Counted from the stretch's first letter, positions 18,617 through 27,488 are shown. The stretch: 64,000 nt of DNA from CAXXOK01 sp964584315 (GCA_964584315.1 CAZOZO010000006.1:1-64000), one strand, 5' to 3'. Notes: generated from the letters alone by a model not told the origin. A program made the numbers and translations.

Positions 18617-18882
18617 TTCCCGTTATCTTCCCCCCACCGCAAGGCTGCTGCCCAATTCCAAGGCGCAGGCTGCCACCCCCTCCGCGGGACGGCACCTGTG
18701 CGCGGCGGTTCGCAGTAGTCTTGCGGCGCTGACAGGCAGGCGTAATGCACCTGACCCGTATGGCAGGCAAACCATACCTAACGCGACGGGCCCGGCTCAA
18801 AGCCGTTCCCGTCGCGTTGACGTCATTGGATACAGCATACCGCCGCCGCCTCTGTGCGAAGTGCCAAAGTTCCATAAAACGC
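18617..18882. other. Intergenic region without a recognisable gene
   Basis: Part of a 329-bp gap between the DUF4405 protein and the GntR regulator. No coding potential or RNA gene is visible. A short inverted element around 18780-18825 (GACGGG / CCCGTC) may end the upstream transcript. Confidence 0.4.
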
Positions 18883-18917
18883 TTGACAAACGTCTGCTTG
18901 TTCGATTAGTATACAAA
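18883..18917 (+). promoter_or_regulatory. GntR gene promoter with overlapping palindrome
   Basis: TTGACA (18883-18888) is followed after 18 bp by TAGTAT (18907-18912). TTAGTATACAA at 18906-18916 is a palindrome of the T-n-GT-n-n-AC-n-A form used by FadR/VanR-type GntR proteins. It overlaps the -10 box, so autorepression is plausible. Confidence 0.55.
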
Positions 18918-18945
18918 ATACAAAGAAAGAACAAGGGGTGTCCAG

Positions 18946-19638
18946 ATGTCCGTCATGCGTTTCACTCCCTCGGTCGAGAGCAAGCCTATCCGCGAAATCG
19001 CCTACGAGACGCTCAAGCACGCCATCATTACCGGCCAGATCCCTGCGGGCGCGCGCATCGTCGAAACGGAGTATGCGGATAAGCTGCATATCAGCCGCAC
19101 GCCGCTGCGCGAGGCGCTGCGCAAGCTGGAGCGCGATGGGTTGGTGGAGTATGTGCTGCGCCGCGGCGTGGTGGTGCGCGCCTTTACCATCGCGGACGTG
19201 GAGGAGATCTACACCATCCGCAATGCGCTGGAGATGCTCACGCTGCCCGCCATCATCGACAACGCCACGCCGGAGGATATCCGCTCCATGCGCGAAAAGC
19301 TCCACAAGATGGACGGCTACCTCGCCCGCAACGATATCGACGGCATGAGCCCCATCGCCCGCAGCTTTCACGAACAGCTTACCGCTATTTCCGGCCTCAA
19401 CCGCATCCTGCGCGTGATCCAGAGCCAGGATGAGTACATCCGTCGCTTCTCGGCCATGTCCATCGCCAAGGAGAACCGCCGCAGGGTGGCGCACGAGGAG
19501 CATTACAAGCTGGTGGACTACGTGGAGCAGCGCGACCTTGAGAACTTTGAGAAGCTGATGCGCAAGCATATCGAGCGCAGCAAGGAAACCTGCCTGATCG
19601 CGCTGGAGGAAGCCCATTACCAGCAGGAACACGAATAA
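18946..19638 (+). CDS. GntR family transcriptional regulator, FCD (FadR/VanR) subfamily
   Basis: A 230-residue DNA-binding regulator. The N-terminal winged helix-turn-helix has the GntR signature REIAYETLKHAIITGQIPAG then RIVETEYADKLHISRTPLREALRKLERDGLVE. The C-terminal FCD domain (residues ~85-220) is helical, with metal-binding positions consistent with Asp/His ligands (FHEQLTAISG and AHEEHYKLVDYV). The effector is probably an organic acid, but this cannot be read from sequence. ATG at 18946 follows AAGGGG. A palindrome in its own promoter suggests autoregulation. The next gene (pepF) is 71 bp away behind a weak hairpin, so it may or may not be a target. Confidence 0.9.
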   Translation: MSVMRFTPSVESKPIREIAYETLKHAIITGQIPAGARIVETEYADKLHISRTPLREALRKLERDGLVEYVLRRGVVVRAFTIADVEEIYTIRNALEMLTLPAIIDNATPEDIRSMREKLHKMDGYLARNDIDGMSPIARSFHEQLTAISGLNRILRVIQSQDEYIRRFSAMSIAKENRRRVAHEEHYKLVDYVEQRDLENFEKLMRKHIERSKETCLIALEEAHYQQEHE

Positions 19639-19645
19639 GTTTCGC

Positions 19646-19670
19646 CCCGCCGACGGACATCCGCGGCGGG
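19646..19670 (+). terminator. Weak hairpin between gntR and pepF
   Basis: CCCGCCG pairs with CGGCGGG, without a good T-run, so it may only attenuate. Confidence 0.4.
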
Positions 19671-19709
19671 TATGCTTTATCATTTGATATCGAAAAAGGA
19701 GATACGCCT

Positions 19710-21473
19710 ATGCAGCCCACCTGGGACCTGAGTGTTTTCTACCGCGGTTTTGACGACCCCGCCCTACGCGCCGATATCGAGGCCGTCAAGACCCTGACCC
19801 AAAGCGGCGACGCGCTGCTGAAGGAGACCCTGCCGGAAGCCGAAAAGCTGGAAAAGGTCGTCATGCTGCTGGAGGGCCTGAGCAACAAGCTCTCGCGCGC
19901 CTACATGTTCTGCCAGCTGACCCTTGCCGTGGAGGCGGAGAACCGCGATGCGTTCCGCGTGCTGCAGGAGCTGGACACCATCGCCGTGGATACCCAGGTG
20001 CTCCGTAGCGCCTGCACCCGCTATATCGGCGCGGTGGAGGGGCTTGATGCGATCATCCAAAGCAGCTCGAAGCTCACCGCCAACGCCTTTGCCCTGCGCG
20101 AGGCACAGCGCGAGGCCGCGCACATGCTGCCCGAGAGCATGGAGAAGTGGATGCTGCGCATGTCGCTCTCCGGCGGCGACGCGTTCCAGAAGCTGCGCGA
20201 CCAGCTGATGGGCACCCTGACTGTGGAATTTGGCGGCGAGATGCTGCCGTTGCCCGCCGTGCGCGGCAAGGGCTACGACCCAGACCCCGCCGTGCGCAAG
20301 GCCGCCTATGAGGCGGAGCTGGCTGCTTACCCCAAGGTGGCGCTGCCCATGGCGTTCTGCCTGGGCGGCATCAAGGGCGAAGCACTCACCCTGTGCGAGG
20401 CCAAGGGATACCCGGATGTCCTAAGCCAGCAGCTGGCCGAAAGCCGCATGGATCACGCGACGCTGGACGCGATGCTGACCGCCATCCGCGAAGCCCTGCC
20501 GGATTTCCGCCGCTACCTGAAGGCCAAGGCAAAGCTGCTTGGTCATCGGGACGGCCTGCCGTTTTACGATATCGTGGCCCCCGTGGGCGAGGATGTGCAG
20601 ACCTATACCGTCGAGGAAGCCCGCGCGCTGCTGATGGAGGCATTCGGCAAGGCGCACCCCAAGATGGCGGCGTTTATCGCCCATGCGTTCGACAATCGCT
20701 GGATCGACTTTTACCCGCGCGAAGGCAAGGAGGGCGGCGCTTTTTGCAGTGAGAACCACGAGCTGAAACTCAGCCGCATCATGACCAACTTTGTGGGCAG
20801 CTTTGGCGATGTGAGCACGCTGGCGCACGAGTTGGGGCACGCATGGCACGCCCGCTGCCTGGAGAGCGCGCCCATCCTGATGGCCCAGCCCCCCATGCAG
20901 CTGGCCGAGACGGCCTCCACCTTCAACGAGACGATGCTGGCTCACACCGTTTTGGAAACCGCCGTGCCGGAGCGCGCGTTCGGCATTCTGGAAGGGATGC
21001 TGATGGAGGCCACGCAGTGCTGTGTGGACATCCTGAGCCGCTTTATTTTTGAGAGCGCGGTGTTCGAGGCGCGCAAGACTCACACACCCACCGTGGAGGA
21101 ACTGCGCGCCATGATGCTCGCCGCGCAGGAGGAAGCCTACGGCGACGCCCTCGACAGGGATGTGCGCCACCCGGATATGTGGATCAACAAGGGGCACTAC
21201 TACTCGGTGGGCCTGCATTTCTACAACTTCCCCTATGCGTTCGGTCTGCTGTTCGGGCTGGGCGTATTCCAGCTGTACAAAGCGCAGGGCGCGGCGTTCC
21301 TGCCCAAGTACGACGCGCTGCTTGGCTACTGCGGCAGCGACGATATCGCGGGTGTGGCCGCCACCGTGGGCGTCGACGTGCGCAGCGTGGACTACTGGCG
21401 CAGCGCGCTTGACGTGGTGCGCGGCGAGATCGACCAATTTGTGGCGCTGGCGGAGGCGCGCACACGCGCATGA
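19710..21473 (+). CDS. pepF: M3 family oligoendopeptidase F
   Basis: A 587-residue cytoplasmic zinc peptidase that cleaves short peptides. The N-terminal helical oligopeptidase domain (to about residue 180) is followed by the M3 catalytic domain. The zinc site is HELGHAWH (around residue 373) with the third ligand in ETASTFNE downstream. The Tyr/His-rich substrate loop GHYYSVGLHFYNFPYAFG is present. Length matches PepF (about 600). The ribosome site AAAAAGGAG lies 8 nt before the ATG. Its last codons overlap the start of the nucleotidyltransferase gene (ATGA), so the two are translationally coupled. Confidence 0.94.
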   Translation: MQPTWDLSVFYRGFDDPALRADIEAVKTLTQSGDALLKETLPEAEKLEKVVMLLEGLSNKLSRAYMFCQLTLAVEAENRDAFRVLQELDTIAVDTQVLRSACTRYIGAVEGLDAIIQSSSKLTANAFALREAQREAAHMLPESMEKWMLRMSLSGGDAFQKLRDQLMGTLTVEFGGEMLPLPAVRGKGYDPDPAVRKAAYEAELAAYPKVALPMAFCLGGIKGEALTLCEAKGYPDVLSQQLAESRMDHATLDAMLTAIREALPDFRRYLKAKAKLLGHRDGLPFYDIVAPVGEDVQTYTVEEARALLMEAFGKAHPKMAAFIAHAFDNRWIDFYPREGKEGGAFCSENHELKLSRIMTNFVGSFGDVSTLAHELGHAWHARCLESAPILMAQPPMQLAETASTFNETMLAHTVLETAVPERAFGILEGMLMEATQCCVDILSRFIFESAVFEARKTHTPTVEELRAMMLAAQEEAYGDALDRDVRHPDMWINKGHYYSVGLHFYNFPYAFGLLFGLGVFQLYKAQGAAFLPKYDALLGYCGSDDIAGVAATVGVDVRSVDYWRSALDVVRGEIDQFVALAEARTRA

Positions 21474-22798
21474 ATGCCGCCGCTTTTGCCGCGCCGTGGC
21501 TGCTCACGCTCGCCAGTGTGTTCGAGCGCGGAGGGAAGCCGCTGTACGCCGTGGGCGGCGCGGTGCGCAACGCGCTGATGGATCTGCCAGCCAGCGATGT
21601 GGATGTGTGCGGCCCCGCCACGCCGGAGGAGGTCGCCCGCCTGTGCGAGGGCACGCCCGTGCGCGCGGTGCTGCGCGCGGCGCACTTTGGCACCGTGGAG
21701 CTGCACGTGGCGGACAGCGAAGGCCGCCATATGGCGGAGTATACCACCTTCCGCGTGGACAGCTACCGCGGCGGGCACCAGCCCAGCGCCGTGCGCTTCG
21801 CCGAAACCCCCGAAGTGGACGCGCTGCGCCGCGACTTTTCCGTGAACGCGCTCTACCGGCGACTCCATGCTGACCCCGCCATGCCCGCGGAGGTGCTCGA
21901 CCCCACGGGCGGGCTTGCCCATATGCGGCAGGGCGTGCTGCACACCGTTACCCCCGACCCCGATCAGGTGCTCAAGGACGATGGCCTTCGCATCCTGCGT
22001 GCGGCCCGCTTTCAGGCGGAGCTGGGCTTTACGCCTACGCCCGCGCTGCTGGCCTCCGCCACCAAATATGCCCACCTGCTGCGCGAGATCGCCATGGAGC
22101 GCCTGCGCGACGAGCTGGGCAAGCTGCTGGTTGCCGATACCCGCTACCCCACCTTGACCCGCTCTGTCCCCGCCGTGGAGGCCGGGCTGGGCACCGTGCG
22201 AGCCGTCGGCGCGTGGGGATCGCTGTTTGGCCTGCTTCGCCCGGATGGTTCGGCCATCATCGCCACGCGCTTCTACCAGCCGCCGGAGGGTACACCGCCG
22301 GTAGCAGGCAAGCTCGCGCTGCTGTTTTGGCGTGAGTCGCCCGATGCTGTGGCCGGGCGGATGCTGGCGCTGCGCTTCAGCCAGCGGGAAGCCGCCTTCG
22401 CAGGTGACGCCCTGCGGGCTACGCAGGGTGTTCTGGCTGCTTCGCTGACCCGCATGGACGCGGTGTGCCTTGGGTTGCCCAGCCTGCGCCATGCCGCCGC
22501 GGCGCTCCGCGCGCTCGCGACAGCTGGGGAGTCGCTTGCTGGCGCGGCAGAACGTGCGGAGGCTTTGCTTGCCGTATTAGGAAACTGCGTGCCCCTGTCG
22601 CTGGCTGCGCTGCCCGTCAACGGCCATGACCTGCTCCCCCTGTGCCGCGAGCGGGGCCTGCCCGCGCGCTTCGTCGGGCAAATGCTGCAATCACTCTGGC
22701 ATGATGCGGTCGAAGGATTGATCCCCAACGATCGGGCGGCGCTGATGGCGCATGCGCGCGCACTGCTGGATGCGGCAAGGGCGGCGGCGCCGCATTGA
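21470..22798 (+). CDS. CCA-adding enzyme / poly(A) polymerase family nucleotidyltransferase
   Basis: A 442-residue class II tRNA nucleotidyltransferase-type protein. The head has YAVGGAVRNALMD with the metal-binding DVDV pair, then EYTTFRVDSYRGG, the RRDFSVNAL motif and DDGLRILRAARFQAELGF, which recognise ATP/CTP in this family. The C-terminal ~200 residues are divergent and Ala-rich and carry no HD domain. It most likely repairs or completes tRNA 3' CCA ends, although a poly(A) polymerase cannot be excluded. The start overlaps the pepF stop by 4 nt. Confidence 0.88.
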   Translation: MNAAAFAAPWLLTLASVFERGGKPLYAVGGAVRNALMDLPASDVDVCGPATPEEVARLCEGTPVRAVLRAAHFGTVELHVADSEGRHMAEYTTFRVDSYRGGHQPSAVRFAETPEVDALRRDFSVNALYRRLHADPAMPAEVLDPTGGLAHMRQGVLHTVTPDPDQVLKDDGLRILRAARFQAELGFTPTPALLASATKYAHLLREIAMERLRDELGKLLVADTRYPTLTRSVPAVEAGLGTVRAVGAWGSLFGLLRPDGSAIIATRFYQPPEGTPPVAGKLALLFWRESPDAVAGRMLALRFSQREAAFAGDALRATQGVLAASLTRMDAVCLGLPSLRHAAAALRALATAGESLAGAAERAEALLAVLGNCVPLSLAALPVNGHDLLPLCRERGLPARFVGQMLQSLWHDAVEGLIPNDRAALMAHARALLDAARAAAPH

Positions 22799-22892
22799 CC
22801 CTGTACCCATACCGCCGCTGCAAGCAGGGCATATGCGCATCCGTTCCAAACCATCTTGCGCCAAAATCTGCCGTTTATCCCCGGAAAAACCC

Positions 22893-22921
22893 TTGCAAAC
22901 CCCAGTCAGCTATGGTATACT
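22893..22921 (+). promoter_or_regulatory. Strong promoter of rpmE
   Basis: TTGCAA and TATACT are 17 bp apart, with a TGG extended -10 element (TATGGTATACT). The leader to the start codon is about 50 nt. Confidence 0.8.
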
Positions 22922-22976
22922 AATTTTCGCGGTTCTATGAACCAGACACATGCATGCGCAAAAGAGGTGAATCTGC

Positions 22977-23177
22977 ATGAAAGAAAAAATCCATCCCAAG
23001 TATGGCAAGGCAATCGTCCGTTGCGTATGCGGTGAGACGTTTGAGACTGGTTCCACCAAGCCGGAGCTGAAGGTAGAAATCTGCTCCAAGTGTCACCCCT
23101 TCTTCACCGGCAAGCAAAAGCTGGTGGACAGCGGCGGGCGCGTGGATCGCTTTAAGAAGCGTTTCAACATGGAATGA
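22977..23177 (+). CDS. rpmE: 50S ribosomal protein L31 (zinc-binding type)
   Basis: A 66-residue ribosomal protein of the central protuberance. It has the Cys pattern of the zinc-bound form (CVC at residues 16-18 and CSKCH at 36-40), and the typical KIHPKYGKA start and RFKKRF end. AGAGGTG precedes the ATG. It is monocistronic: strong promoter upstream, terminator 8 bp downstream. Confidence 0.96.
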   Translation: MKEKIHPKYGKAIVRCVCGETFETGSTKPELKVEICSKCHPFFTGKQKLVDSGGRVDRFKKRFNME

Positions 23178-23185
23178 CCAAAGCG

Positions 23186-23211
23186 AGCGGGGGCGTAAGC
23201 CTCCGCTTTTT
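23186..23211 (+). terminator. rpmE terminator
   Basis: AGCGGGGGC pairs with GCCTCCGCT (one G-T pair), GTAA loop, followed by five T. Confidence 0.85.
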
Positions 23212-23242
23212 GGTACCATTCCATTTAATGGGAATAGGTAAA

Positions 23243-23269
23243 CGGAGGACGGGCTCGTGCCGTCCTCCG
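23243..23269 (-). terminator. Terminator after nfnB
   Basis: CGGAGGACGG pairs perfectly with CCGTCCTCCG. Flanking AAA and TTT make it usable in both directions. It lies 76 bp past the minus-strand nfnB stop. Confidence 0.75.
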
Positions 23270-23345
23270 TTTACTATCCATATCACAACTCGTCGCCAGC
23301 GTCGAAAGCGCCATGCCGCGCCATCGTGCGCTATGAGCCGCTGCG

Positions 23346-24743
23346 TTACGCCTCGCCGCTCAGCTCGCGGTGGATAGCCTCCGCCGCCTGCTTGCCCGCG
23401 CCCATCGCGAGGATGACCGTCGCCGCGCCGGTAACCGCGTCGCCGCCTGCGTACACATGCGGGCGGCTGGTGAGCCCCTCGGGCCCGCCTACGACGATGC
23501 AGCCGTGCCGGTTCGTCTCAAGCCCCTCGGTGGTCTGGTGAATCAGCGGGTTTGGCCGCGTGCCGATGGCGATGATCACCGTGTCCACATCCAAATAGAA
23601 CTCGCTGCCTTCCTTGACGACCGGCGCACGTCTGCCGCTCGCGTCGGGCTCGCCCAGCGTCATTTCCACGCATCGGATGCCCTTAACCCAGCCCTTCTCG
23701 TCGCCCAGCACCTCCACGGGGTTCACCAGCGTGCGGAAGATGATGCCCTCCTCCTGCGCGTGCTCGACTTCCTCATGGCGGGCGGGCAGCTCCTCCATGC
23801 CGCGGCGGTAGACGATGTACACCGTCTCCGCGCCGAGGCGCAGTGCGCAACGCGCGGCATCCATCGCTACGTTACCGCCGCCGACCACCGCAACCCTGCG
23901 GCTCCGCTGAATGGGGGTGCGGCTCGTATCGCTGTACGCTTTCATCAGGTTGATGCGGGTCAGGTATTCGTTGGCGCTGTATACCCCTTTCAGGCTCTCG
24001 CCAGGGATGCCCATAAACCTGGGCAGCCCCGCGCCGCTGCCGATGTAAACGGCCCCGTAGCCCATGTCGAACAGCTCGTCCACCGTCAGCGTCTTGCCCA
24101 CGACCACGTCGGTCTGGATGGTCACGCCCAGCGCGCGCAGGCCGTCGATCTCCTGATTCACAATCGCCTTGGGCAGCCGGAATTCGGGAATGCCATATAC
24201 CAGCACGCCGCCCGGCATGTGCAGGGCTTCGTAAACCGTTACCTCATAGCCGAGGCGCGCCAGGTCGCCCGCGCACGTCAGCCCGCTGGGGCCAGCGCCG
24301 ACCACCGCCACCCGCCTGCCGTTGGAAGCGGGTTTCGTGGGCTTACCATCCGTATGCATCCGGTGCCAGTCCGCCACGAACCGCTCCAATCGCCCGATGC
24401 CCACGCTCTCGCCTTTGATAGCGCGCACGCACACGCCCTCGCACTGCGTTTCCTGCGGGCATACACGGCCGCAAACGGCCGGCAACGCCGTGCTCTGCGC
24501 CAGCACCTGATAAGCGCCTTCCATATCCCCCTCCGCCACACGGCGGATGAAACCGGGAATGTCGATGCAAACGGGGCAAGCGCCCACGCAAGGCCTGTGC
24601 TTGCATTCCAGGCAGCGGCGCGCCTCGTTTACGGCATTTTCAAAACTATAGCCCAGCGCCACCTCGCTGAAATTGTGGCCCCGCACATCGGCGGGCTGCG
24701 TGGGCATGGGGGTTTGGGTGTTCACCATATTGCGCTGCGGCAT
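23346..24743 (-). CDS. nfnB: NfnB-like subunit (NADPH-binding, GltD/glutamate synthase small subunit family)
   Basis: About 465 residues. The N-terminus has two [4Fe-4S] Cys sets (CLECKHRPCVGACPVC and CGRVCPQETQCEGVC). Two dinucleotide-binding domains follow: VAVVGAGPSGLTCAGDLA for FAD and VAVVGGGNVAMDAARCAL for NADPH, and a C-terminal VYAGGDAVTGAATV. Taken alone this looks like glutamate synthase small subunit, but the directly preceding gene encodes the NfnA partner and no large glutamate synthase subunit is nearby. Together they would form the electron-bifurcating NADH-dependent ferredoxin:NADP oxidoreductase. ATG at 24743 lies 1 nt before the NfnA stop and follows AAGGAGG, so the pair is coupled. 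Confidence 0.88.
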   Translation of the reverse strand: MPQRNMVNTQTPMPTQPADVRGHNFSEVALGYSFENAVNEARRCLECKHRPCVGACPVCIDIPGFIRRVAEGDMEGAYQVLAQSTALPAVCGRVCPQETQCEGVCVRAIKGESVGIGRLERFVADWHRMHTDGKPTKPASNGRRVAVVGAGPSGLTCAGDLARLGYEVTVYEALHMPGGVLVYGIPEFRLPKAIVNQEIDGLRALGVTIQTDVVVGKTLTVDELFDMGYGAVYIGSGAGLPRFMGIPGESLKGVYSANEYLTRINLMKAYSDTSRTPIQRSRRVAVVGGGNVAMDAARCALRLGAETVYIVYRRGMEELPARHEEVEHAQEEGIIFRTLVNPVEVLGDEKGWVKGIRCVEMTLGEPDASGRRAPVVKEGSEFYLDVDTVIIAIGTRPNPLIHQTTEGLETNRHGCIVVGGPEGLTSRPHVYAGGDAVTGAATVILAMGAGKQAAEAIHRELSGEA

Positions 24744-24744
24744 G

Positions 24745-25587
24745 TCAGCTCGCCTCCTTGGGGAAGAGTCGGCAGGCTTCCTCGCGTGCGCGCTGCTCAA
24801 ACTCACGGTACATCTCGCCCCTGCGCATCGCCTCGTCAAAATCCACCAGATGGCCGTCAAAATCCGGGCCGTCCACACAGGCGAACTTGACCTCGCCGCC
24901 CACGGTCAGGCGGCAGCCGCCGCACATGCCCGTACCGTCGATCATGATGGGGTTCATGCTCACGACCGTCTTGATGCCATACTTCATCGTGGTCAGGCTC
25001 ACGAATTTCATCATGATGAGGGGCCCGATGGCGATCACCTCATCGTAGGTGTTGCCGGCATTGATCAGCGCTTCCAGCGCGCCCGTCACCAGCCCCTTCT
25101 CGCCGTAACTGCCATCGTCGGTCATGATGCGCAGCTCGTCGCTGATGGCGCGAAACTCGTCCTCCAGAATGACCAGATCGCGGCTCCTGAAGCCTACGAC
25201 GCTGTGCACCACCGCGCCCTGCGCGTGCAGCTTTTTGGCGATGGGCAGCGCGATAGCGCAGCCCACGCCGCCGCCCACCACGCACACCTTATGGAGCCCT
25301 TCCGTCTCGGTGGCTCTGCCCAGCGGCCCCACCAGGTCGGTCAGGCACTCGCCCACGCCCAAAGCGTTCAGCTCCATAGTGCCCGCGCCCATCACCTGAA
25401 AGATCAGCGTAACGCTGCCCGTCGTGCGGTCAAAGTCCGCGATGGTCAGCGGGATGCGCTCGCTCTCCGCGCTGGCGCGCACGATCACGAACTGCCCTGC
25501 CTCGGCCTTCTTGGCTACCAGCGGCGCATACACGTCCATGCGCGTGACCGTGGGGTTCATTACTTCCCGTCTCAGTATCTCAAACAT
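24745..25587 (-). CDS. nfnA: NfnA-like subunit (FAD/NAD-binding with [2Fe-2S])
   Basis: A 280-residue ferredoxin-NADP reductase-type protein. The FAD-binding barrel has GQFVIVRASAESERIPLT. The NAD-binding half has VCVVGGGVGCAIALPIAKKL and EVIAIGPLIMMKF. The C-terminal Cys cluster GMCGGCRLTVGG..FACVDGP binds [2Fe-2S]. Family members (also called SudB or PyrK-like) pair with NfnB. The complex bifurcates electrons between NADH, ferredoxin and NADP, supplying NADPH in anaerobes. ATG at 25587 has a weak AAGGGAAAAG site; upstream in-frame codons do not look coding. First gene of the pair. Confidence 0.88.
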   Translation of the reverse strand: MFEILRREVMNPTVTRMDVYAPLVAKKAEAGQFVIVRASAESERIPLTIADFDRTTGSVTLIFQVMGAGTMELNALGVGECLTDLVGPLGRATETEGLHKVCVVGGGVGCAIALPIAKKLHAQGAVVHSVVGFRSRDLVILEDEFRAISDELRIMTDDGSYGEKGLVTGALEALINAGNTYDEVIAIGPLIMMKFVSLTTMKYGIKTVVSMNPIMIDGTGMCGGCRLTVGGEVKFACVDGPDFDGHLVDFDEAMRRGEMYREFEQRAREEACRLFPKEAS

Positions 25588-25727
25588 TACTTTTCCCTTT
25601 CGTAGCGGCGCAGCCCTGCCACAGCGGGCGACCGGCCCACGCCGCGTGAGCAGCCGCCCTGCCCCTCCAAGGGGGCCGTCCGCGTCCATGCCGGGCGCGC
25701 CAGGCGGCCATATTCAGCGTGCCGCGC

Positions 25728-26102
25728 TTATCGCACGGCTACGCACTCGATCTCCACCAGCCCGCCCAAGGGCAGCGCGGCCACCTGAATGGTGCTGCGC
25801 GCGGGGTATTCGCCGGTAAAGTAGCTGGCATACACGGCGTTGACGGTCGCAAAATCCGCCAGATCCTTCAAAAAGATGGTGGTTTTTACGATGCTCGCAT
25901 AGCCCAGCCCCTTGGCCGTAAGCAGCGCGCCAAGGTTCTTCATGGCGCAGTGGGCCTGGCTCTCTACGCCTTCTGCCAGCTTGCCGGTGGCCACGTCGAT
26001 GCCCAGCTGCCCGGAGGTATACACCAGCGTTTCTGTCGCCGTCGCCTGCGAATACGGGCCGATCGCCTTGGGCGCCGTTTCGGTGAAGATGATCTCCTTC
26101 AT
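25728..26102 (-). CDS. RidA/YjgF family enamine/imine deaminase
   Basis: A 124-residue protein of the Rid family, which hydrolyses reactive enamines such as 2-aminoacrylate. Hallmarks are KAIGPYSQAT, TSGQLGID, the QAHCAMKNLGALL helix and the C-terminal YPARSTIQVAALPLGGLVEIE, which contains the key Arg (R in ARST). The ATG at 26102 follows AAAGGAGC. Divergent from a MarR regulator with 263 bp between. Confidence 0.93.
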   Translation of the reverse strand: MKEIIFTETAPKAIGPYSQATATETLVYTSGQLGIDVATGKLAEGVESQAHCAMKNLGALLTAKGLGYASIVKTTIFLKDLADFATVNAVYASYFTGEYPARSTIQVAALPLGGLVEIECVAVR

Positions 26103-26283
26103 GCTTTTCGCTCCTTTTTCTTGCATATGCGCCTCGCAAAAGGCGCGGGCTGGCCCCATTGTAACATTACGGGCGAAGCGATGTAAAGGCGCTTTCCCGT
26201 TTGTTATGAGAATAACGATTGCCCGCGCAGAGCGCCGTTTGCGCACGCGAACCGTCTTGCCGAATCCTAAGCATGCTATCGTT

Positions 26284-26297
26284 TGCATAAAAATGCA
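26284..26297. promoter_or_regulatory. Inverted repeat upstream of marR promoter
   Basis: TGCAT-AAAA-ATGCA directly upstream of the -35 box is a candidate operator of the MarR protein or of the divergent RidA gene. Confidence 0.4.
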
Positions 26298-26298
26298 T

Positions 26299-26327
26299 TT
26301 GACAAACCCCGTCCAAAAAGGTATCAT
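26299..26327 (+). promoter_or_regulatory. Promoter of the MarR gene
   Basis: Perfect TTGACA and TATCAT with a 17-bp spacer. Confidence 0.75.
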
Positions 26328-26365
26328 CCTCGGTAAACGTGAGGCTGGCAGGCAGGAGGTGCACC

Positions 26366-26800
26366 ATGCGGGATGTGCTGAACAGGCTTTTCGAGTTGCA
26401 GCGGGTCTACCTGGACCACGTGCGCCAAAGCTTGGGGGCCGATTGCGCGCATCCCCGGCAGGGCCCCATCCTTTGCCTTTTGCTCAAGGCGGAAGGCGTC
26501 AGCCAGGCGGACTTGACGCGCAGCCTTGGCGTGAGCGCCGCGACGGTCGCCATCTCCATCGGCAGGCTGGAACGGTTGGGTTACGTGCGCCGGCAGCGCA
26601 ACCCGAACAACAGCCACGCCTATCTGCTATCGCTGACGGCCGAGGGCCGCGTGCAGGCGGAGCGGCTGCGCATGGCCATGCGCAGCGCGGGCGAGACCGC
26701 CGCGCTGGGCATAACCGACGCGGAGCTGGCGCAGTTCTGCACGCTGATGGCGCGCCTGACCGACAACCTGCGCGGGCTGGACGAGGCCAGAGAGGCCTGA
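26366..26800 (+). CDS. MarR family transcriptional regulator
   Basis: A 144-residue winged-helix regulator. The DNA-binding part reads QGPILCLLLKAEGVSQADLTRSLGVSAATVAISIGRLERLGYVRR followed by the wing RNPNNSHAYLLSLT. Flanking helices form the dimer interface. The usual MarR beta-wing Asp-x-Arg is replaced by NPNN. AGGAGG lies 5 nt before the ATG at 26366, which excludes the longer reading. It faces RidA divergently. Ligand unknown. Confidence 0.88.
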   Translation: MRDVLNRLFELQRVYLDHVRQSLGADCAHPRQGPILCLLLKAEGVSQADLTRSLGVSAATVAISIGRLERLGYVRRQRNPNNSHAYLLSLTAEGRVQAERLRMAMRSAGETAALGITDAELAQFCTLMARLTDNLRGLDEAREA

Positions 26801-26923
26801 CCCAAGGCACGGCAACGGCAAGCATGACCACTGCTCCGATGCCCTGTACCGGCACGACCCGCCTCGTCTTTTCCAGTGCGACGGACATACGGCTCCGCTA
26901 AAATGACATAAGCCTATCGCGTC

Positions 26924-26942
26924 GCCGCGCAGGCGGCTTTTT
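26924..26942 (+). terminator. Terminator after the MarR gene
   Basis: GCCGC-GCAG-GCGGC followed by TTTTT. Confidence 0.65.
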
Positions 26943-27060
26943 CTATGGTTTGCCTGCATATCATGCATCGCATGACAGGGTGGGCGGCGCAAGCGCAAGC
27001 CCTCTTTACACGCACGTATGCACACAACGCCAATAGTGACCCTGCACGTCAGCAGGTAAA

Positions 27061-27111
27061 CACCCCCGCCGCAACCTTACGCAAACCGCGTACAGGCAAA
27101 CGGCAGGGGTG
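27061..27111 (-). terminator. Probable terminator after barstar
   Basis: On the minus strand CACCCCTGCCG can pair with CGGCGGGGGTG over a ~29-nt loop, followed by TTTACC. One mismatch and a long loop lower confidence. Confidence 0.4.
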
Positions 27112-27209
27112 CATGAGTCCGGTGATGGGTTGGTCAGGTTGCGGCCATCGACGCGCGCGGCGCATGCAAGCCGCCCGTCCGGCAAGGCCCACGCGCGCTT
27201 GCTTGCGTG

Positions 27210-27488
27210 TCAGCCGTCGGCCTCCACAGTCAGCTTCAGGTTGTAGTTGGCCTGCGCCGCCTCGCCAAACACATGCAGCAGGCGGGGCGTATACTCCGCC
27301 ATCTTGCCGCGCGGCGTGGTGGAGTAGCGCAGCGTGATCTGCGTAGGCTCGGTGATACTGGCGAGCTCGTCAAACAGCGCGTCCAGGTTGCCCCCGTAAT
27401 AAAAGGGGAAGCCGAGCCTTTCCTTGAGGTAACGGTGTAGCGGTATCTTCTCCTCAAAGGTCGTGATGTCGAGCCGGATCTCCTGCAT
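27210..27488 (-). CDS. Barstar-family ribonuclease inhibitor
   Basis: A 92-residue cytosolic immunity protein. The inhibitor helix reads YYGGNLDALFDEL: Tyr30, Asp36 and Asp40 match barstar Tyr29, Asp35 and Asp39, which plug the barnase active site. Barstar Trp38 is replaced by Phe39. The helical C-terminal part (RLLHVFGEAAQANYNLKLTV) is also typical. ATG at 27488 is preferred over GTG at 27500, since GGAG is 11 nt ahead of the ATG but only 1 nt ahead of the GTG. It starts 17 bp after the double-barnase gene, so the toxin and inhibitor are made from one transcript. Confidence 0.93.
   Translation of the reverse strand: MQEIRLDITTFEEKIPLHRYLKERLGFPFYYGGNLDALFDELASITEPTQITLRYSTTPRGKMAEYTPRLLHVFGEAAQANYNLKLTVEADG

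Larger units (their letters stand above)
26801..27209. other. Intergenic region without a gene
   Basis: A 409-bp gap between the convergent MarR and barstar genes. Apart from a terminator on each side I see no coding sequence or RNA gene. Confidence 0.5.

Noticed and set aside
23346..24743. Glutamate synthase (NADPH) small subunit
   Set aside because: No large subunit nearby, and the coupled NfnA gene fits an Nfn complex better; the family itself is the same.
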